DNA of 64,000 bases from Demequina lignilytica (GTDB lineage Bacteria; Actinomycetota; Actinomycetes; Actinomycetales; Demequinaceae), in assembly GCF_030418305.1 (NCBI RefSeq), contig NZ_JAUHPX010000007.1, positions 1 to 64,000 on the forward strand, given 5' to 3'. Of the stretch, positions 49,731-60,606 are shown in pieces. A program made the translations under genes and the position numbers. The notes below the pieces were generated by a model that had not been told where the DNA came from, did no database searches, and saw only the letters and a list, made by a program, of their open reading frames with translations. Each line of letters opens with the position of its first letter. Within the stretch, counting starts at the first letter, position 1.

Positions 49731-51197
49731 TCAGTCGACGGGGATCAGGGTGTACTTGGTGGACAGGTACTCGTCGATGCCCTCGAGGCCGCCCTCGCGC
49801 CCGATGCCCGACTGCTTGACGCCGCCGAACGGTGCGGCGGCGTTGGACACCACGCCCGCGTTCAGACCCATCATGCCGGTGGCGAGCGAGTCGATCAGGC
49901 GATGGCCGCGCGCGAGATCCTGCGTGTACGCGTACGAGACCAGGCCGTACTCGGTGGCGTTCGCGAGCGCGACGCCCTCCTCCTCGGTCTCGAAGGTCGC
50001 GATCGCCAGCACCGGCCCGAAGATCTCCGTCGAGAGGATCTCGGAGCCGGGCTGCACGTCGGTGAGGACCGTGGGCTGGAGGAACGTGCCGGGGCCGTCC
50101 ACCGCCGCGCCGCCGGTCGCCAGGGAGGCGCCCCTGGTCACCGCATCGTCCACCAGGGCGAGGGACGATGCGACGGCCCGGTCGTCGATGAGCGGCCCGA
50201 TCTGGACGCCGTTCTCGGTACCGCGGCCGACCCGCATGGCGGTGACGCGCTCGGTGACGCGACGCGCGAACTCGTCGGCGACCGACGCGTGGACGATGAA
50301 GCGGTTGGCGGCGGTGCACGCCTGGCCGATGTTGCGGAACTTGGCCATGAGCGCGCCCTCGACGGCCTTGTCCAGGTCCGCATCCTCGAAGACGAGGAAC
50401 GGCGCGTTGCCGCCCAGCTCCATGGACACCCGGAGCACGCCGTCGGCGGCCTGCTTGATCAGCGCGCGCCCCACCTCGGTGGAGCCGGTGAAGGACAGCT
50501 TGCGCAGGCGCGGGTCCGCGAGGATCGGAGCGGTGACGCCGCGCGAGTCCGTCGAGGTGATGACGTTGACCACGCCCGCCGGCACGCCGACCTCCTCGAG
50601 GATCCCGACGAACGCCAGCGTGGTCAGCGGCGTGAGGGCCGCGGGCTTGACCACCACGGTGCAGCCCGCCGCGAGCGCCGGCGCGATCTTCCTGGTCGCC
50701 ATCGCGAGGGGGAAGTTCCAGGGCGTGATCAGGTACGACGGTCCGACCGGCCGCCGCGAGACCACCATGCGACCCGTGCCCTCCGGGTTGAGCCCGTAGC
50801 GGCCGGTGATGCGGACCGCCTCCTCGGAGAACCAGCGCAGGAACTCGTTGCCGTAGGCGACCTCTCCGCGCGCCTCCGCGAGCGGCTTGCCCATCTCGAG
50901 CGTCATGAGCAGCGCGAGGTCCTCGGCGCGCTCGCGCACCTTCTCGAAAGCGGCTCGCAGCAGCTCGCCGCGCACGCGCGGCGCCGTCGCTGCCCAGGCG
51001 TCCTGCGCGGCGACAGCGGCGTCGAGGGCCCGCTGCGCATCGTCCGGCGACGCGTCGGCGATCGACCGGATCACGTCGCCCGTCGACGGGTCGCGGACGT
51101 CGAACGTCGCGCCGGTGGACGATGCGGTCCACTCTCCCCCGATGTACAGCCCGGTGGGCACGGCGTTGAGGACGGCGCCCTCCCGCTCCGCGGTCAT
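49731..51197 (-). CDS. gabD: Succinate-semialdehyde dehydrogenase (GabD type)
   Basis: The 488-residue dehydrogenase has catalytic Cys in NIGQACTAANRF and glutamate in SMELGGNAPFLVFEDADLDKA, the usual SSADH signature; GPSYLITPWNFPLAMATRKI is also typical. It oxidises succinic semialdehyde to succinate. It overlaps gabT by 4 bp. The coding region contains four GGACGATGC/GCATCGTCC copies, two of them as an inverted pair (50143-50171). Confidence 0.92.
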   Translation of the reverse strand: MTAEREGAVLNAVPTGLYIGGEWTASSTGATFDVRDPSTGDVIRSIADASPDDAQRALDAAVAAQDAWAATAPRVRGELLRAAFEKVRERAEDLALLMTLEMGKPLAEARGEVAYGNEFLRWFSEEAVRITGRYGLNPEGTGRMVVSRRPVGPSYLITPWNFPLAMATRKIAPALAAGCTVVVKPAALTPLTTLAFVGILEEVGVPAGVVNVITSTDSRGVTAPILADPRLRKLSFTGSTEVGRALIKQAADGVLRVSMELGGNAPFLVFEDADLDKAVEGALMAKFRNIGQACTAANRFIVHASVADEFARRVTERVTAMRVGRGTENGVQIGPLIDDRAVASSLALVDDAVTRGASLATGGAAVDGPGTFLQPTVLTDVQPGSEILSTEIFGPVLAIATFETEEEGVALANATEYGLVSYAYTQDLARGHRLIDSLATGMMGLNAGVVSNAAAPFGGVKQSGIGREGGLEGIDEYLSTKYTLIPVD

Positions 51198-52555
51198 GCC
51201 GACGCCCCGGCGAACTGCGCCGCGATCACGTCGAGCCCCTCCGCGAGGAGAGCATCCGAGATGGACAGCGGCGGCAGGAATCGGATGACGTTGCCGTGGG
51301 TGCCGCAGGTGAGCACGATCACCCCCTCGGCGATCGCTCCCTTGGCGACCCTGCCCGCGAGCGCCGCGTCCGGGGCGCCCGTGGTCGGGTCGACGAACTC
51401 GACCGCGACCATCGCGCCGCGCCCGCGGACCTCGGCGATGCGCGGGTCGGACTCGCGCATCGTGTCCAGGCGGGAGGTGAGCAGCGTGCCGATCTCCGTC
51501 GCACGGTCCACCAGGCCGCCGTGCTCGAACGCGTCGATCGAGGCGAGCGCGGCCGCGCACGCGATGGGGTTGCCCCCGTACGTGCCGCCCAGGCCGCCGG
51601 CGTGCGACGCGTCCATGATGTCCGCGCGGCCGGTGACCGCGGCGAGCGGCAGGCCGCCCGCGATGCCCTTCGCCAGGGTCATGAGGTCGGGCTCGACACC
51701 GAACAGCTCGGACGCGAACATCGCGCCGGTGCGGCCGAAGCCGGTCTGGACCTCGTCGGCGATGAAGACCACGCCGTTGTCGCGGCACCAGTCCGCGACG
51801 GCGGGCAGGAAGCCCTCGGCCGGGACGATGAAGCCGCCCTCGCCCTGGATCGGCTCGATGATCACGGCCGCGAGGTTCGCCGCACCCACCTGCTTCTCGA
51901 TGAGGTCGATGGAGCGCGCCGCTGCCTCCGCACCGGACAGGCCGTCGCGCAGCGGGTAGGACGCGGGCGCGCGGTACACCTCGGACGCGAAGGGCCCGAA
52001 GCCGCTCTTGTAGGGCATCGACTTCGCCGTCAGCGCCATGGTGAGGTTGGTCCGCCCGTGGTAGGCGTGATCGAAGGCGACCACGGCCTGCCGGCCGGTG
52101 AACTTGCGCGCGATCTTGACGGCGTTCTCGACCGCCTCTGCGCCGGAGTTGAACAGCGCGGACTTCTTGGCGAAGGCGCCCGGCACGAGGCGGTTGAGGG
52201 CCTCGCACACCTCGACGTAGCCCTCGTAGGGCGACACCATGAAGCAGGTGTGCGTGAACTGCGCCGCCTGACGCTGGACGGCCTCGACCACGCCGGGGTG
52301 GGCGTTGCCCACGGACGTGACCGCGATCCCGGAGCCCAGGTCGATCAGCGAGTTGCCGTCGGCGTCGACCACGACGCCGCCTCCCGCGGCGACCGCCGAG
52401 ATGGGCGCGGTGTGACCGACGCCCGCCGCCACGGCGGCCGCCTTCCGGTCGAGGAGCTCCTGCGAGCGGGGCCCCGGGATCGCCGTGACCAGGCGGCGCT
52501 CCTGCGGCAGGCCGGGTCCGCCGATCAGCGGGCCCGCCTCGGGGGTGAGGGTCAT
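51194..52555 (-). CDS. gabT: 4-aminobutyrate aminotransferase
   Basis: The 453-residue PLP enzyme (class III) moves the amino group of GABA to 2-oxoglutarate, giving succinic semialdehyde. The PLP lysine is in PDLMTLAKGIAGGLPLAAV. FNSGAEAVENAVKIAR, AYHGRTNLTMALTAKSMPYK and FIADEVQTGFGRTG are typical of GabT. Its position between gabD and another aminotransferase, with 4-bp overlaps on both sides, confirms a GABA catabolic operon. Confidence 0.95.
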   Translation of the reverse strand: MTLTPEAGPLIGGPGLPQERRLVTAIPGPRSQELLDRKAAAVAAGVGHTAPISAVAAGGGVVVDADGNSLIDLGSGIAVTSVGNAHPGVVEAVQRQAAQFTHTCFMVSPYEGYVEVCEALNRLVPGAFAKKSALFNSGAEAVENAVKIARKFTGRQAVVAFDHAYHGRTNLTMALTAKSMPYKSGFGPFASEVYRAPASYPLRDGLSGAEAAARSIDLIEKQVGAANLAAVIIEPIQGEGGFIVPAEGFLPAVADWCRDNGVVFIADEVQTGFGRTGAMFASELFGVEPDLMTLAKGIAGGLPLAAVTGRADIMDASHAGGLGGTYGGNPIACAAALASIDAFEHGGLVDRATEIGTLLTSRLDTMRESDPRIAEVRGRGAMVAVEFVDPTTGAPDAALAGRVAKGAIAEGVIVLTCGTHGNVIRFLPPLSISDALLAEGLDVIAAQFAGASA

Positions 52556-53907
52556 GCTGCTGCTCCGTCTGCGACCACGAGGGCCGCGTCGATGATGTCC
52601 AGGCCGCGGCGCAGCTCATCCTCGGTGATGACCAGCGGGGGCGCGACGTGGATGCGGTTGAAGTGGATGAAGGGCCACAGTCCGGCCTTCTTGCAGGCGG
52701 CCGCGAGGGCCGTCATCGGGGCGGCGTCCGCACCCGACGCGTTGAAGGGCACCAGGCCCTCGCGGGTGTCCCGATCCTTGACCAGCTCGATGGCCCAGAA
52801 CAGGCCCGTGCCGCGGATCTCGCCCACGCTGGGGTGGGTCTCGAGCCAGCCCTCGAGGGTGGGGCGCACCACGCGCTCGCCCAGGTCCTTGACCCGCGCG
52901 AGGATGCCGTCACGCTCGAACACCTCGAAGGTCGCGATGCCGGGGGCGCAGGCGAGCGGGTGGCCGGAGTAGGTCAGGCCGCCGGGGAACGCGCGGTCGT
53001 CGAAGACGCGGGCGATCGCGTCCGAGATCACCACGCCGCCCAGCGGAACGTAGCCGGAGTTGACGCCCTTGGCGAAGGTGATGAGGTCCGGCACCACGTC
53101 GTGGCCCTGGAACGCGAACCACTCGCCGGTGCGGCCGAAGCCGACCATCACCTCGTCCGCGATGTAGACGATCCCGTACTTGTCGCACAGCGCGCGCACG
53201 CCCTGGAGGTAGCCCGGCGGGGGCACCAGCACGCCGTTGGTGCCCACCACGGTCTCGATGATGATCGCCGCGATGGTCGCTGCGCCCTCAAGCACGATCT
53301 GCTGCTCGAGGTGCGCGAGCGCGCGCTCGGTCTCCTCCTCGGGGGTCTGGGAGTAGAACGGCGAGCGGTAGAGGTAGGGGCCGAAGAAGTGCACGACCGA
53401 GCCGTCGGCCGGCTCGTTGGGCCAGCGGCGCGGGTCGCCCGTGAGGGAGATCGCCGTGGTGGTGTTGCCGTGGTAGCTGCGGTACATCGCCATCACCTTG
53501 CGACGGCCGGTGCTCAGGCGCGCCATGCGCACCGCGTTCTCGTTCGCGTCGGCGCCGCCGTTGGTGAAGAACACCTTGGAGAAGGGCGCCCCCGCCACGT
53601 CGACGATGCGCCGGGCGAGCTCGCCGCGTACGTCGTTCGCGAACGACGGCTGGATGGTGGCCATGCGCCCCGCCTGGCGCTCGATCGCGGCGACCAGGTC
53701 CGGATGCTGGTGGCCCAGGTTGAGGTTGACCAGCTGCGACGCGAAGTCGAGGTAGCGGTTGCCCGCGTAGTCCCAGAACTCGGCGCCGGCGCCGCCGGCG
53801 ACGGGCAGCGGGTCGATCTGGGCCTGCGCGCTCCACGAGTGGAACACGTGCGCGCGGTCGTCCGCGCGGACGCGGGCCTCGTCTCCGGTCATCAGCTGCT
53901 CGGTCAT
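52552..53907 (-). CDS. Class-III aminotransferase (amine or omega-amino acid type)
   Basis: The 451-residue PLP enzyme has the lysine in PDLITFAKGVNSGYVPLGG, FFTNGGADANENAVRMAR for cofactor phosphate and IVYIADEVMVGFGRTGEWFA. Its closest look is to putrescine/cadaverine-, taurine- or beta-alanine-pyruvate aminotransferases. It precedes gabT and follows an mmsA-type dehydrogenase, so it could start breakdown of a diamine or beta-alanine. The substrate cannot be fixed. ATG at 53907 with AGGAGAGG upstream. Confidence 0.85.
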   Translation of the reverse strand: MTEQLMTGDEARVRADDRAHVFHSWSAQAQIDPLPVAGGAGAEFWDYAGNRYLDFASQLVNLNLGHQHPDLVAAIERQAGRMATIQPSFANDVRGELARRIVDVAGAPFSKVFFTNGGADANENAVRMARLSTGRRKVMAMYRSYHGNTTTAISLTGDPRRWPNEPADGSVVHFFGPYLYRSPFYSQTPEEETERALAHLEQQIVLEGAATIAAIIIETVVGTNGVLVPPPGYLQGVRALCDKYGIVYIADEVMVGFGRTGEWFAFQGHDVVPDLITFAKGVNSGYVPLGGVVISDAIARVFDDRAFPGGLTYSGHPLACAPGIATFEVFERDGILARVKDLGERVVRPTLEGWLETHPSVGEIRGTGLFWAIELVKDRDTREGLVPFNASGADAAPMTALAAACKKAGLWPFIHFNRIHVAPPLVITEDELRRGLDIIDAALVVADGAAA

Positions 53908-53926
53908 ACGGTTCCTCTCCTGCTGC

Positions 53927-55414
<1,488 letters not shown>

Positions 55415-55438
55415 GAACACTCCCTCTGACGACGGGCG

Positions 55439-55460
55439 CCGGACACTCTGCAGGGTCCGG
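55439..55460. promoter_or_regulatory. Candidate operator between mmsA and the PucR regulator
   Basis: A 22-bp dyad runs from CCGGAC to GTCCGG with CTCTGCAG in the middle. It is immediately followed by TACGAT, a plausible -10 box for the rightward regulator gene. Its position between divergent genes suits the PucR protein acting on itself and on the catabolic operon. Confidence 0.6.
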
Positions 55461-55502
55461 CTACGATGGCTGTCACCCAAGACTCACACAGAGGGCAGGC
55501 AC

Positions 55503-57113
55503 ATGGTGGTGGCCGATCGTCGCAATCTCGCGAGCACCCGAACACATCGTCCGGAGCGCCATGCGCTGTCCGCGCTGCCCTCCGTCGCTGAGCTGCTGAC
55601 GGAGCCCGCCTTCCTCGAGGGGGTGCCCGAGGTGATCGTCGGCGGCGCCGCTCTGGAGGCGCCGGTGAGGTGGGTGCACACCTCGGAGCGCGACGACATC
55701 GCGGTCCACCTCGACGGACGCGAGCTGCTGCTGTCGATGGGCACCGCGTGGCCCGACACCGACGCCGAGCTCGACTCGTTCATCACCTCGCTCGTGGACG
55801 CCGGCCTGTCCGCCCTGCTGCTCGAGCTGGGCACCCGGTACCTCGAGGTGCCCACCGCGGTCCGTGCCGCCGCGCAGCGCCACGGACTCGCGTTGGTGGT
55901 GCTGCACCGCGTGGTGCGCTTCGTCACGCTCACGGAGGCCGGCCACAGCCGGATCATCGCGGGCCAGATGGCGGCGCTGCGCGCCCGCGACGAGGTCCGG
56001 GAGCTGTTCACCGGTCTCGCCCTGCGCGGCTCCCCCGCGGACCACGTGGTGCGCGAGCTCGCCCGCACCCTGGGCGCCCCGGTGGTGCTGGAGAGCCTCG
56101 CGCACGAGATGCTGATCGCGGAGGTGCCGGCCGGGGCCGAGGCGGCGGCGCTGCACGACTGGGAGCGGCGCTCGCGCGGAGCGCACCGCGGCAACGCGCT
56201 CGAGGAGGGCTGGGTCGTGGTGCCCGTCGACGCGCGCGGCAAGCGCTGGGGCTCGCTGGTCGCGCTGCCGGGGCCCGCCCATCCCGCCGGCCGCCGGAAC
56301 GTGCTGCTGCAGGGCGCGATCGCCCTCGCGCTCGGCCGCCTCGCTGACGGCGGCGTCGACACCTGGTCCACCCTCGCGCGCCGCCACCTGCTCGAACCGC
56401 TCATGGCGGGCCGCTTCCAGAGCCCCGAGGCCGCGGCCGCGCGCCTCGAGGCCGCAGGCGTCCCGGTCGCGGGCCGGCTGCTGTACGGCCTGGTGCTCAG
56501 CGGCGCGGGTCGCACCCCGGCCGACGTCGAGGCGTGGGCGCTCGCGCTCGGCGCCCGCGCCCGCGCGCTGGCGATCACCAGCCGGACGGGCGCCCCGCTG
56601 ACGATGGTGCTGCTGTCGAACCCCCAGCATCGTCCCCTCGACGACGACCACCTGCGCACGCTGCTGCGCGCGGCCCCCGACGGGGGACGCGTGTGCGCCA
56701 CGATCGGCACCGCGGCCACCGACATCGAGGGCGCCCTGCTGTCGCTGCACGAGGCGCTCGACAACGCCCCCGACACCGCGGCCGAGCAGCAGGTCCACTG
56801 GGTCGAGCGACGCCCGCTGGCGCGCCTCATCAGCAGCCTGCGCGACGACCACCGCCTGCTCGACCACGGCGAGCGCATGCTCACCCCGCTCATCGAGCAC
56901 GACCAGCGCACGGGCGGGGACCTGCTCCAGGTGCTGGGCGCCGCGCTCGCGCATCCCGGCAACCGGACCGCGGCCGCGAAGGCGGCGCACCTGTCGCGAT
57001 CGGTGTTCTACCAGCGCCTCGACCTGATCTCGCGCCTGCTCGAGGTCGACCTCGAGGACGGCGAGACCCAGACGGCGCTGCACATCGCGCTGCTGTCCCG
57101 CCACCGCGCCTGA
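55503..57113 (+). CDS. PucR-family transcriptional regulator
   Basis: The 536-residue regulator has an N-terminal PucR sensor domain (residues about 24-140; SVAELLTEPAFLEGVPEVIV), a GGDEF-like middle part and a C-terminal PucR-type helix-turn-helix (LAHPGNRTAAAKAAHLSRSVFYQRLDLI). Family members activate nitrogen and purine or GABA catabolism. It is divergent from mmsA-AT-gabT-gabD and convergent with the cupin/oxidase pair, so it is probably the local activator of amine use. Confidence 0.92.
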   Translation: MVVADRRNLASTRTHRPERHALSALPSVAELLTEPAFLEGVPEVIVGGAALEAPVRWVHTSERDDIAVHLDGRELLLSMGTAWPDTDAELDSFITSLVDAGLSALLLELGTRYLEVPTAVRAAAQRHGLALVVLHRVVRFVTLTEAGHSRIIAGQMAALRARDEVRELFTGLALRGSPADHVVRELARTLGAPVVLESLAHEMLIAEVPAGAEAAALHDWERRSRGAHRGNALEEGWVVVPVDARGKRWGSLVALPGPAHPAGRRNVLLQGAIALALGRLADGGVDTWSTLARRHLLEPLMAGRFQSPEAAAARLEAAGVPVAGRLLYGLVLSGAGRTPADVEAWALALGARARALAITSRTGAPLTMVLLSNPQHRPLDDDHLRTLLRAAPDGGRVCATIGTAATDIEGALLSLHEALDNAPDTAAEQQVHWVERRPLARLISSLRDDHRLLDHGERMLTPLIEHDQRTGGDLLQVLGAALAHPGNRTAAAKAAHLSRSVFYQRLDLISRLLEVDLEDGETQTALHIALLSRHRA

Positions 57114-57118
57114 GGGCC

Positions 57119-57469
57119 TCAGGGTGCGACGTAGACCTTCCGCAGCGTCTCGGTGACCGTCCACCGCGTGCGCATGCCTGCCTGCAGCCACACGAGCGAG
57201 CCCGGGCCGACCTCCGCGGGCGGCAGCGCGGGTTCGAGGTACTCGATGCGCGCGCGACCCGCGAGCACGACGAACACCTCGTCCACCTCGACGTCCGTGG
57301 CGACGCCCGGCGTCATCTCCCAGACCCCGATCTCGACCGCGCCGATCTCGGCGAGCGCCGCCGCGCCGTGCACGGGCGCGCCGGCCTCCAGCGCATCGTC
57401 CGGCACCGGCTCGGTCTCGATCGGCAGCGCGGTGAGGTCGACGGCGGCGCCGGGAGCGATGTCGGTCAT
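57119..57469 (-). CDS. Cupin-domain protein
   Basis: The 116-residue cupin contains GAVEIGVWEMTPGVATDVEVDEVFVVLAGRARIEY. One conserved cupin His is replaced by Asp/Glu, as in the (S)-ureidoglycine-like and PuuR-associated cupins. Its start overlaps the stop of the DAO-type oxidase by 4 bp. It is likely to assist or sense the product of that oxidase. Ligand unknown. Confidence 0.82.
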   Translation of the reverse strand: MTDIAPGAAVDLTALPIETEPVPDDALEAGAPVHGAAALAEIGAVEIGVWEMTPGVATDVEVDEVFVVLAGRARIEYLEPALPPAEVGPGSLVWLQAGMRTRWTVTETLRKVYVAP

Positions 57470-58857
57470 GAGTCGAACCCCAATCCGAGGCGGTCGAGCG
57501 TGCGGAGCAGCAGGTTGCGGCGCCCCTCGTGGTGGTCCGCGCGATCGAGCGACCAGCGCGTGGCGTTGATGCCGATGCTCGCCAGCGGCTCGGGCGGGAA
57601 CGGCAGCGGACGCTCCCGGACCATGCGCAGGCGGGTGCGCTCCGTGTCCTCGCCGGTCAGCAGGTCGAGCATCACGTTCGCGCCGAACCGGGTCGCGCCG
57701 ACGCCGAGCCCGGTGAAGCCGACCGAGTACGCGACGTCGCCGCCGCGGGCCGAGCCGAAGAAGGCGCAGAACCGCGTGCTCGTGTCGATCGCGCCCGCCC
57801 AGCGATGGGTGGCCTCGATGCCCTCGAGCTGCGGGAAGGTGGTGAGCAGGTGGCTCGCGAGCCGCTCGTAGGACTCGGAGCGGTCCTGGTAGGCCGCCTT
57901 GAGACGACCGCCCGCGTGGTAGATGGCGTCGTAGCCGCCGAAAAGGAGGCGGTCGTCAGCCGTCAGCCGGTAGTAGTGGAACTGGTTGCCCAGGTCCGCG
58001 ACCCCCTGGCGCCCCTCCCACCCGATCGCCCCGAGCTGCGCTGCCGTGAGCGGCTCGGTCATCAGCGAGTAGTCGAAGACCGGCACCGTCATGAGCCGGT
58101 TGCGCTTGAGCAGGGACGGGAACACGTTGGTCGCGAGCGCGACCTTGCGCGCGGCGACCACGCCGTCCCCGGTGCGCACCGCCGGGCCGTCCTCGAGAGC
58201 GGTCACGGGCGAGCGCTCGAAGATGCGCACGCCGAGCTCCTCGGCCACCCGTGCGAGCTCCCGGGCGAGCTTCGCCGGATGCACCAGGGCGGTGTCGTCC
58301 GGGCTGAGGCTGCCGGCCAGGTAGGTGGGCGAGTCGACCAGCGCGCGGGTGCCGGCGGCGTCGAGGAAGCCCTCGTCGTCGCGGAGCCAGTCGACCTGGT
58401 GCGGCTCCACGGCCACGGCGAGGGCGCCCGTGCGCTGCCAGTCCACGTCCATGCCGTAGCGGGCGACGGTGGCCTCGATCTGGTCGAGGTTCTCGAGGCC
58501 CAGCTGGTCGAGCCGGTCGATCTCCTCGGGCCAGCGCGACTCTCCGTTCTCGCGCCCGTGCGTCAGCGAGGCCTCGCAGAAGCCGCCGTTGCGGCCCGAG
58601 GCCGCCCACCCGACGCGGCGCGCCTCGAGGATCACCACGTCGAGGTCGGGATCGCGCTCCTTCGCCATCACCGCGGTCCACAGGCCGCTGTAGCCGCCGC
58701 CGACCACCACCAGGTCGGCCCGATGGCTGCCCGCGAGGGCGGGGCGCTCCGGCCCCGGCGCATCGTCCGTCCAGAAGGGGGCGAGGCGCGACGACGCGAG
58801 CATCGCGCGCACGGCGTCGGCGGAGGGTCGGTCACGTTCGAAGACCGTGGTGCCCAC
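57466..58857 (-). CDS. FAD-dependent amine/amino acid oxidase (DAO family, PuuB-like)
   Basis: The 463-residue flavoprotein starts its FAD site with HRADLVVVGGGYSGLWTAVMAKE and has GWAASGRNGGFCEASLTHG, typical of gamma-glutamylputrescine oxidase (PuuB/OrdL) relatives. It would oxidise a secondary or primary amine to an aldehyde, giving NH3 and H2O2 or a reduced acceptor. GTG 58857 with GGAG 9 bp upstream is the best start; longer in-frame starts reach 58935. It pairs with the cupin gene. Confidence 0.9.
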   Translation of the reverse strand: MGTTVFERDRPSADAVRAMLASSRLAPFWTDDAPGPERPALAGSHRADLVVVGGGYSGLWTAVMAKERDPDLDVVILEARRVGWAASGRNGGFCEASLTHGRENGESRWPEEIDRLDQLGLENLDQIEATVARYGMDVDWQRTGALAVAVEPHQVDWLRDDEGFLDAAGTRALVDSPTYLAGSLSPDDTALVHPAKLARELARVAEELGVRIFERSPVTALEDGPAVRTGDGVVAARKVALATNVFPSLLKRNRLMTVPVFDYSLMTEPLTAAQLGAIGWEGRQGVADLGNQFHYYRLTADDRLLFGGYDAIYHAGGRLKAAYQDRSESYERLASHLLTTFPQLEGIEATHRWAGAIDTSTRFCAFFGSARGGDVAYSVGFTGLGVGATRFGANVMLDLLTGEDTERTRLRMVRERPLPFPPEPLASIGINATRWSLDRADHHEGRRNLLLRTLDRLGLGFDS

Positions 58858-58974
58858 GGATATCAGCTCCAGTCCTGTCCAGACGGTCCGGCCACGGGGA
58901 CGCCGCCTGAGGAGATCGAAGCCCACCCGTGCCATCGCGCGCAAGGGGCGAGGGACCCGGCCGGACGGACCGGC

Positions 58975-59005
58975 GGACGATGCGGCACCGCCTGACGCAT
59001 CGTCC
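58975..59005. repeat. GGACGATGC inverted pair upstream of the oxidase and aminotransferase genes
   Basis: GGACGATGCG (58975-58984) and CGCATCGTCC (58996-59005) form a 10-bp stem with an 11-nt loop, in the divergent promoter region between 58857 and 59160. Nothing else was recognised in that 300-bp gap except GTTGAC and TACCAT at about 59022-59046, a possible rightward promoter. Confidence 0.75.
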
Positions 59006-59159
59006 ACCCATGACCGTTGACGGGCGCCCGGGGCGCTCGGTTACCATCCTGTTCAGACGCCGTCGCGCGTCGCGATCGGGTCGCGCCAGGCCGGCGGCCG
59101 ATCGGTCCCCTCCGTTTCTCGGAGACACCCGACGCCAGGCCGGTCGGGTGGAGGGAACC

Positions 59160-60533
59160 ATGCCTGTCATTCTCGACCGCGCCCGCATCGCCCAGCTCAT
59201 CGAGGAGCAGACCGCGCTCCTCAACGAGCGCACCACGAAGTCCAAGGCGATGTACGCGCACGCCAGCGAGCACCTCTCGGGCGGCGTCGCGTCCAGCTAC
59301 CAGGGCCGCGACCCGTGGCCGATCTACATCGAGTCCGGCGCGGGCGACCGCATCACGGACGTCGACGGCAACGAGTACTTCGACTTCCACAACGGCTTCG
59401 GGTCGATGGTCCAGGGCCACGCGCACCCGGCGATCGGCGACGCGATCCAGAAGCGCTACCCGCTCGGCACGCACTTCGCCGCGGCCACCGAGGACGTCAT
59501 CGACGTCGCCGACGAGCTCGCCCGCCGCTGGGGCATCCCCAAGTGGCGCTTCACCAACTCGGGCTCCGAGTCCACCATGGATGCGATCCGCATCGCCCGC
59601 GCCTACACCGGCCGCGACACCGTCATGAAGATCTTCGGCTCGTACCACGGCCACCACGACACGGTCATGGTGTCGATCGGCGTCGAGTACGACAAGATCG
59701 GCGACCGCGAGAACCTCGCCTCGCTCCCCTACGGCGCGGGCATCCCGCAGGCGGTGGTCGACATGACCATCGCTGTGCCGTTCAACGACGCGGGCGCGAT
59801 GGAGCGCCGCATCGAGCGCCTCGACGCGGAGGGCCGGAAGCCGGCGTGCGTGATCATGGAGGCCGCCATGATGAACCTGGGCGTGGTGCTGCCCGAGCCG
59901 GGCTACCTCGAGGCCGTCCGCGAGATCACGCGCAGGCACGGGATCGTCCTGATCTTCGACGAGGTCAAGACGGGTCTCGCCATCGCCGCGGGCGGCGCGA
60001 CCGAGAAGTTCGGGGTCACCCCCGACATGGTGACGCTCGCGAAGGTGCTGGGCGGCGGCATGCCCTCGGGCGCCATCGGCGGCACCGAGGAGGTCATGAG
60101 CGTGGTCGAGGACCACTCCGTCTACCAGGTGGGCACCTACAACGGGAACCCGCTGTCGATGGCCGCGGCGAAGGCCTCGCTGCTCGAGGTGCTGACCCCC
60201 GAGGCGTACGTGCGGCTGGGCGAGCTCAACGATCGGATCGTCGCCGGCTGCCAGGCCGTGATCGACAAGTACGACCTCGCGGGGTACGCGATCGGCATCG
60301 GCTCCAAGGGCTGCGTGACGTTCTCCACCGAGAAGATCGTCGACTACGAGACCTTCAAGAACGCGCAGGACGTCGAGCTGTGCGATCTGGCGTGGCTGTG
60401 GAACATGAACCACGGGATCTTCATGACGCCCGGCCGTGAGGAGGAGTGGACCCTCTCCGTGGTGCACTCCGACGAGTCGGTGGATGCCTACATCGCCGCG
60501 TTCGACGCGCTCGCGGCGGCGCTGACGAGCTGA
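59160..60533 (+). CDS. Class-III aminotransferase, glutamate-1-semialdehyde aminomutase-like
   Basis: The 457-residue PLP enzyme carries the lysine in PDMVTLAKVLGGGMPSGAI and the segment LSGGVASSYQGRDPWPIYIE, which is closest to glutamate-1-semialdehyde 2,1-aminomutase-like aminotransferases. True HemL is about 430 residues and sits with heme genes. Here the amine catabolic neighbours argue for an aminotransferase acting on an amino acid or diamine. GGAGGG is 4 bp upstream of the ATG. Confidence 0.87.
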   Translation: MPVILDRARIAQLIEEQTALLNERTTKSKAMYAHASEHLSGGVASSYQGRDPWPIYIESGAGDRITDVDGNEYFDFHNGFGSMVQGHAHPAIGDAIQKRYPLGTHFAAATEDVIDVADELARRWGIPKWRFTNSGSESTMDAIRIARAYTGRDTVMKIFGSYHGHHDTVMVSIGVEYDKIGDRENLASLPYGAGIPQAVVDMTIAVPFNDAGAMERRIERLDAEGRKPACVIMEAAMMNLGVVLPEPGYLEAVREITRRHGIVLIFDEVKTGLAIAAGGATEKFGVTPDMVTLAKVLGGGMPSGAIGGTEEVMSVVEDHSVYQVGTYNGNPLSMAAAKASLLEVLTPEAYVRLGELNDRIVAGCQAVIDKYDLAGYAIGIGSKGCVTFSTEKIVDYETFKNAQDVELCDLAWLWNMNHGIFMTPGREEEWTLSVVHSDESVDAYIAAFDALAAALTS

Positions 60534-60539
60534 GGTTGG

Positions 60540-60568
60540 GGGTGGGGCGGGTCCGTCCCGCCCCACCC
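60540..60568 (+). terminator. Terminator after the aminotransferase gene
   Basis: GGGTGGGGCGGG and CCCGCCCCACCC form a 12-bp stem with loop TCCGT, 6 bp after the stop codon. Confidence 0.87.
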
Positions 60569-60606
60569 GCACTCGCATCCCCACCCCTCGCCCCGGTTCC
60601 CGCGTG

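Noticed and set aside
59160-60533. hemL (heme biosynthesis glutamate-1-semialdehyde aminomutase)
   Set aside because: The protein is related, but it is longer, no other heme genes are near, and the neighbours are amine catabolic genes. It was therefore named aminomutase-like only.
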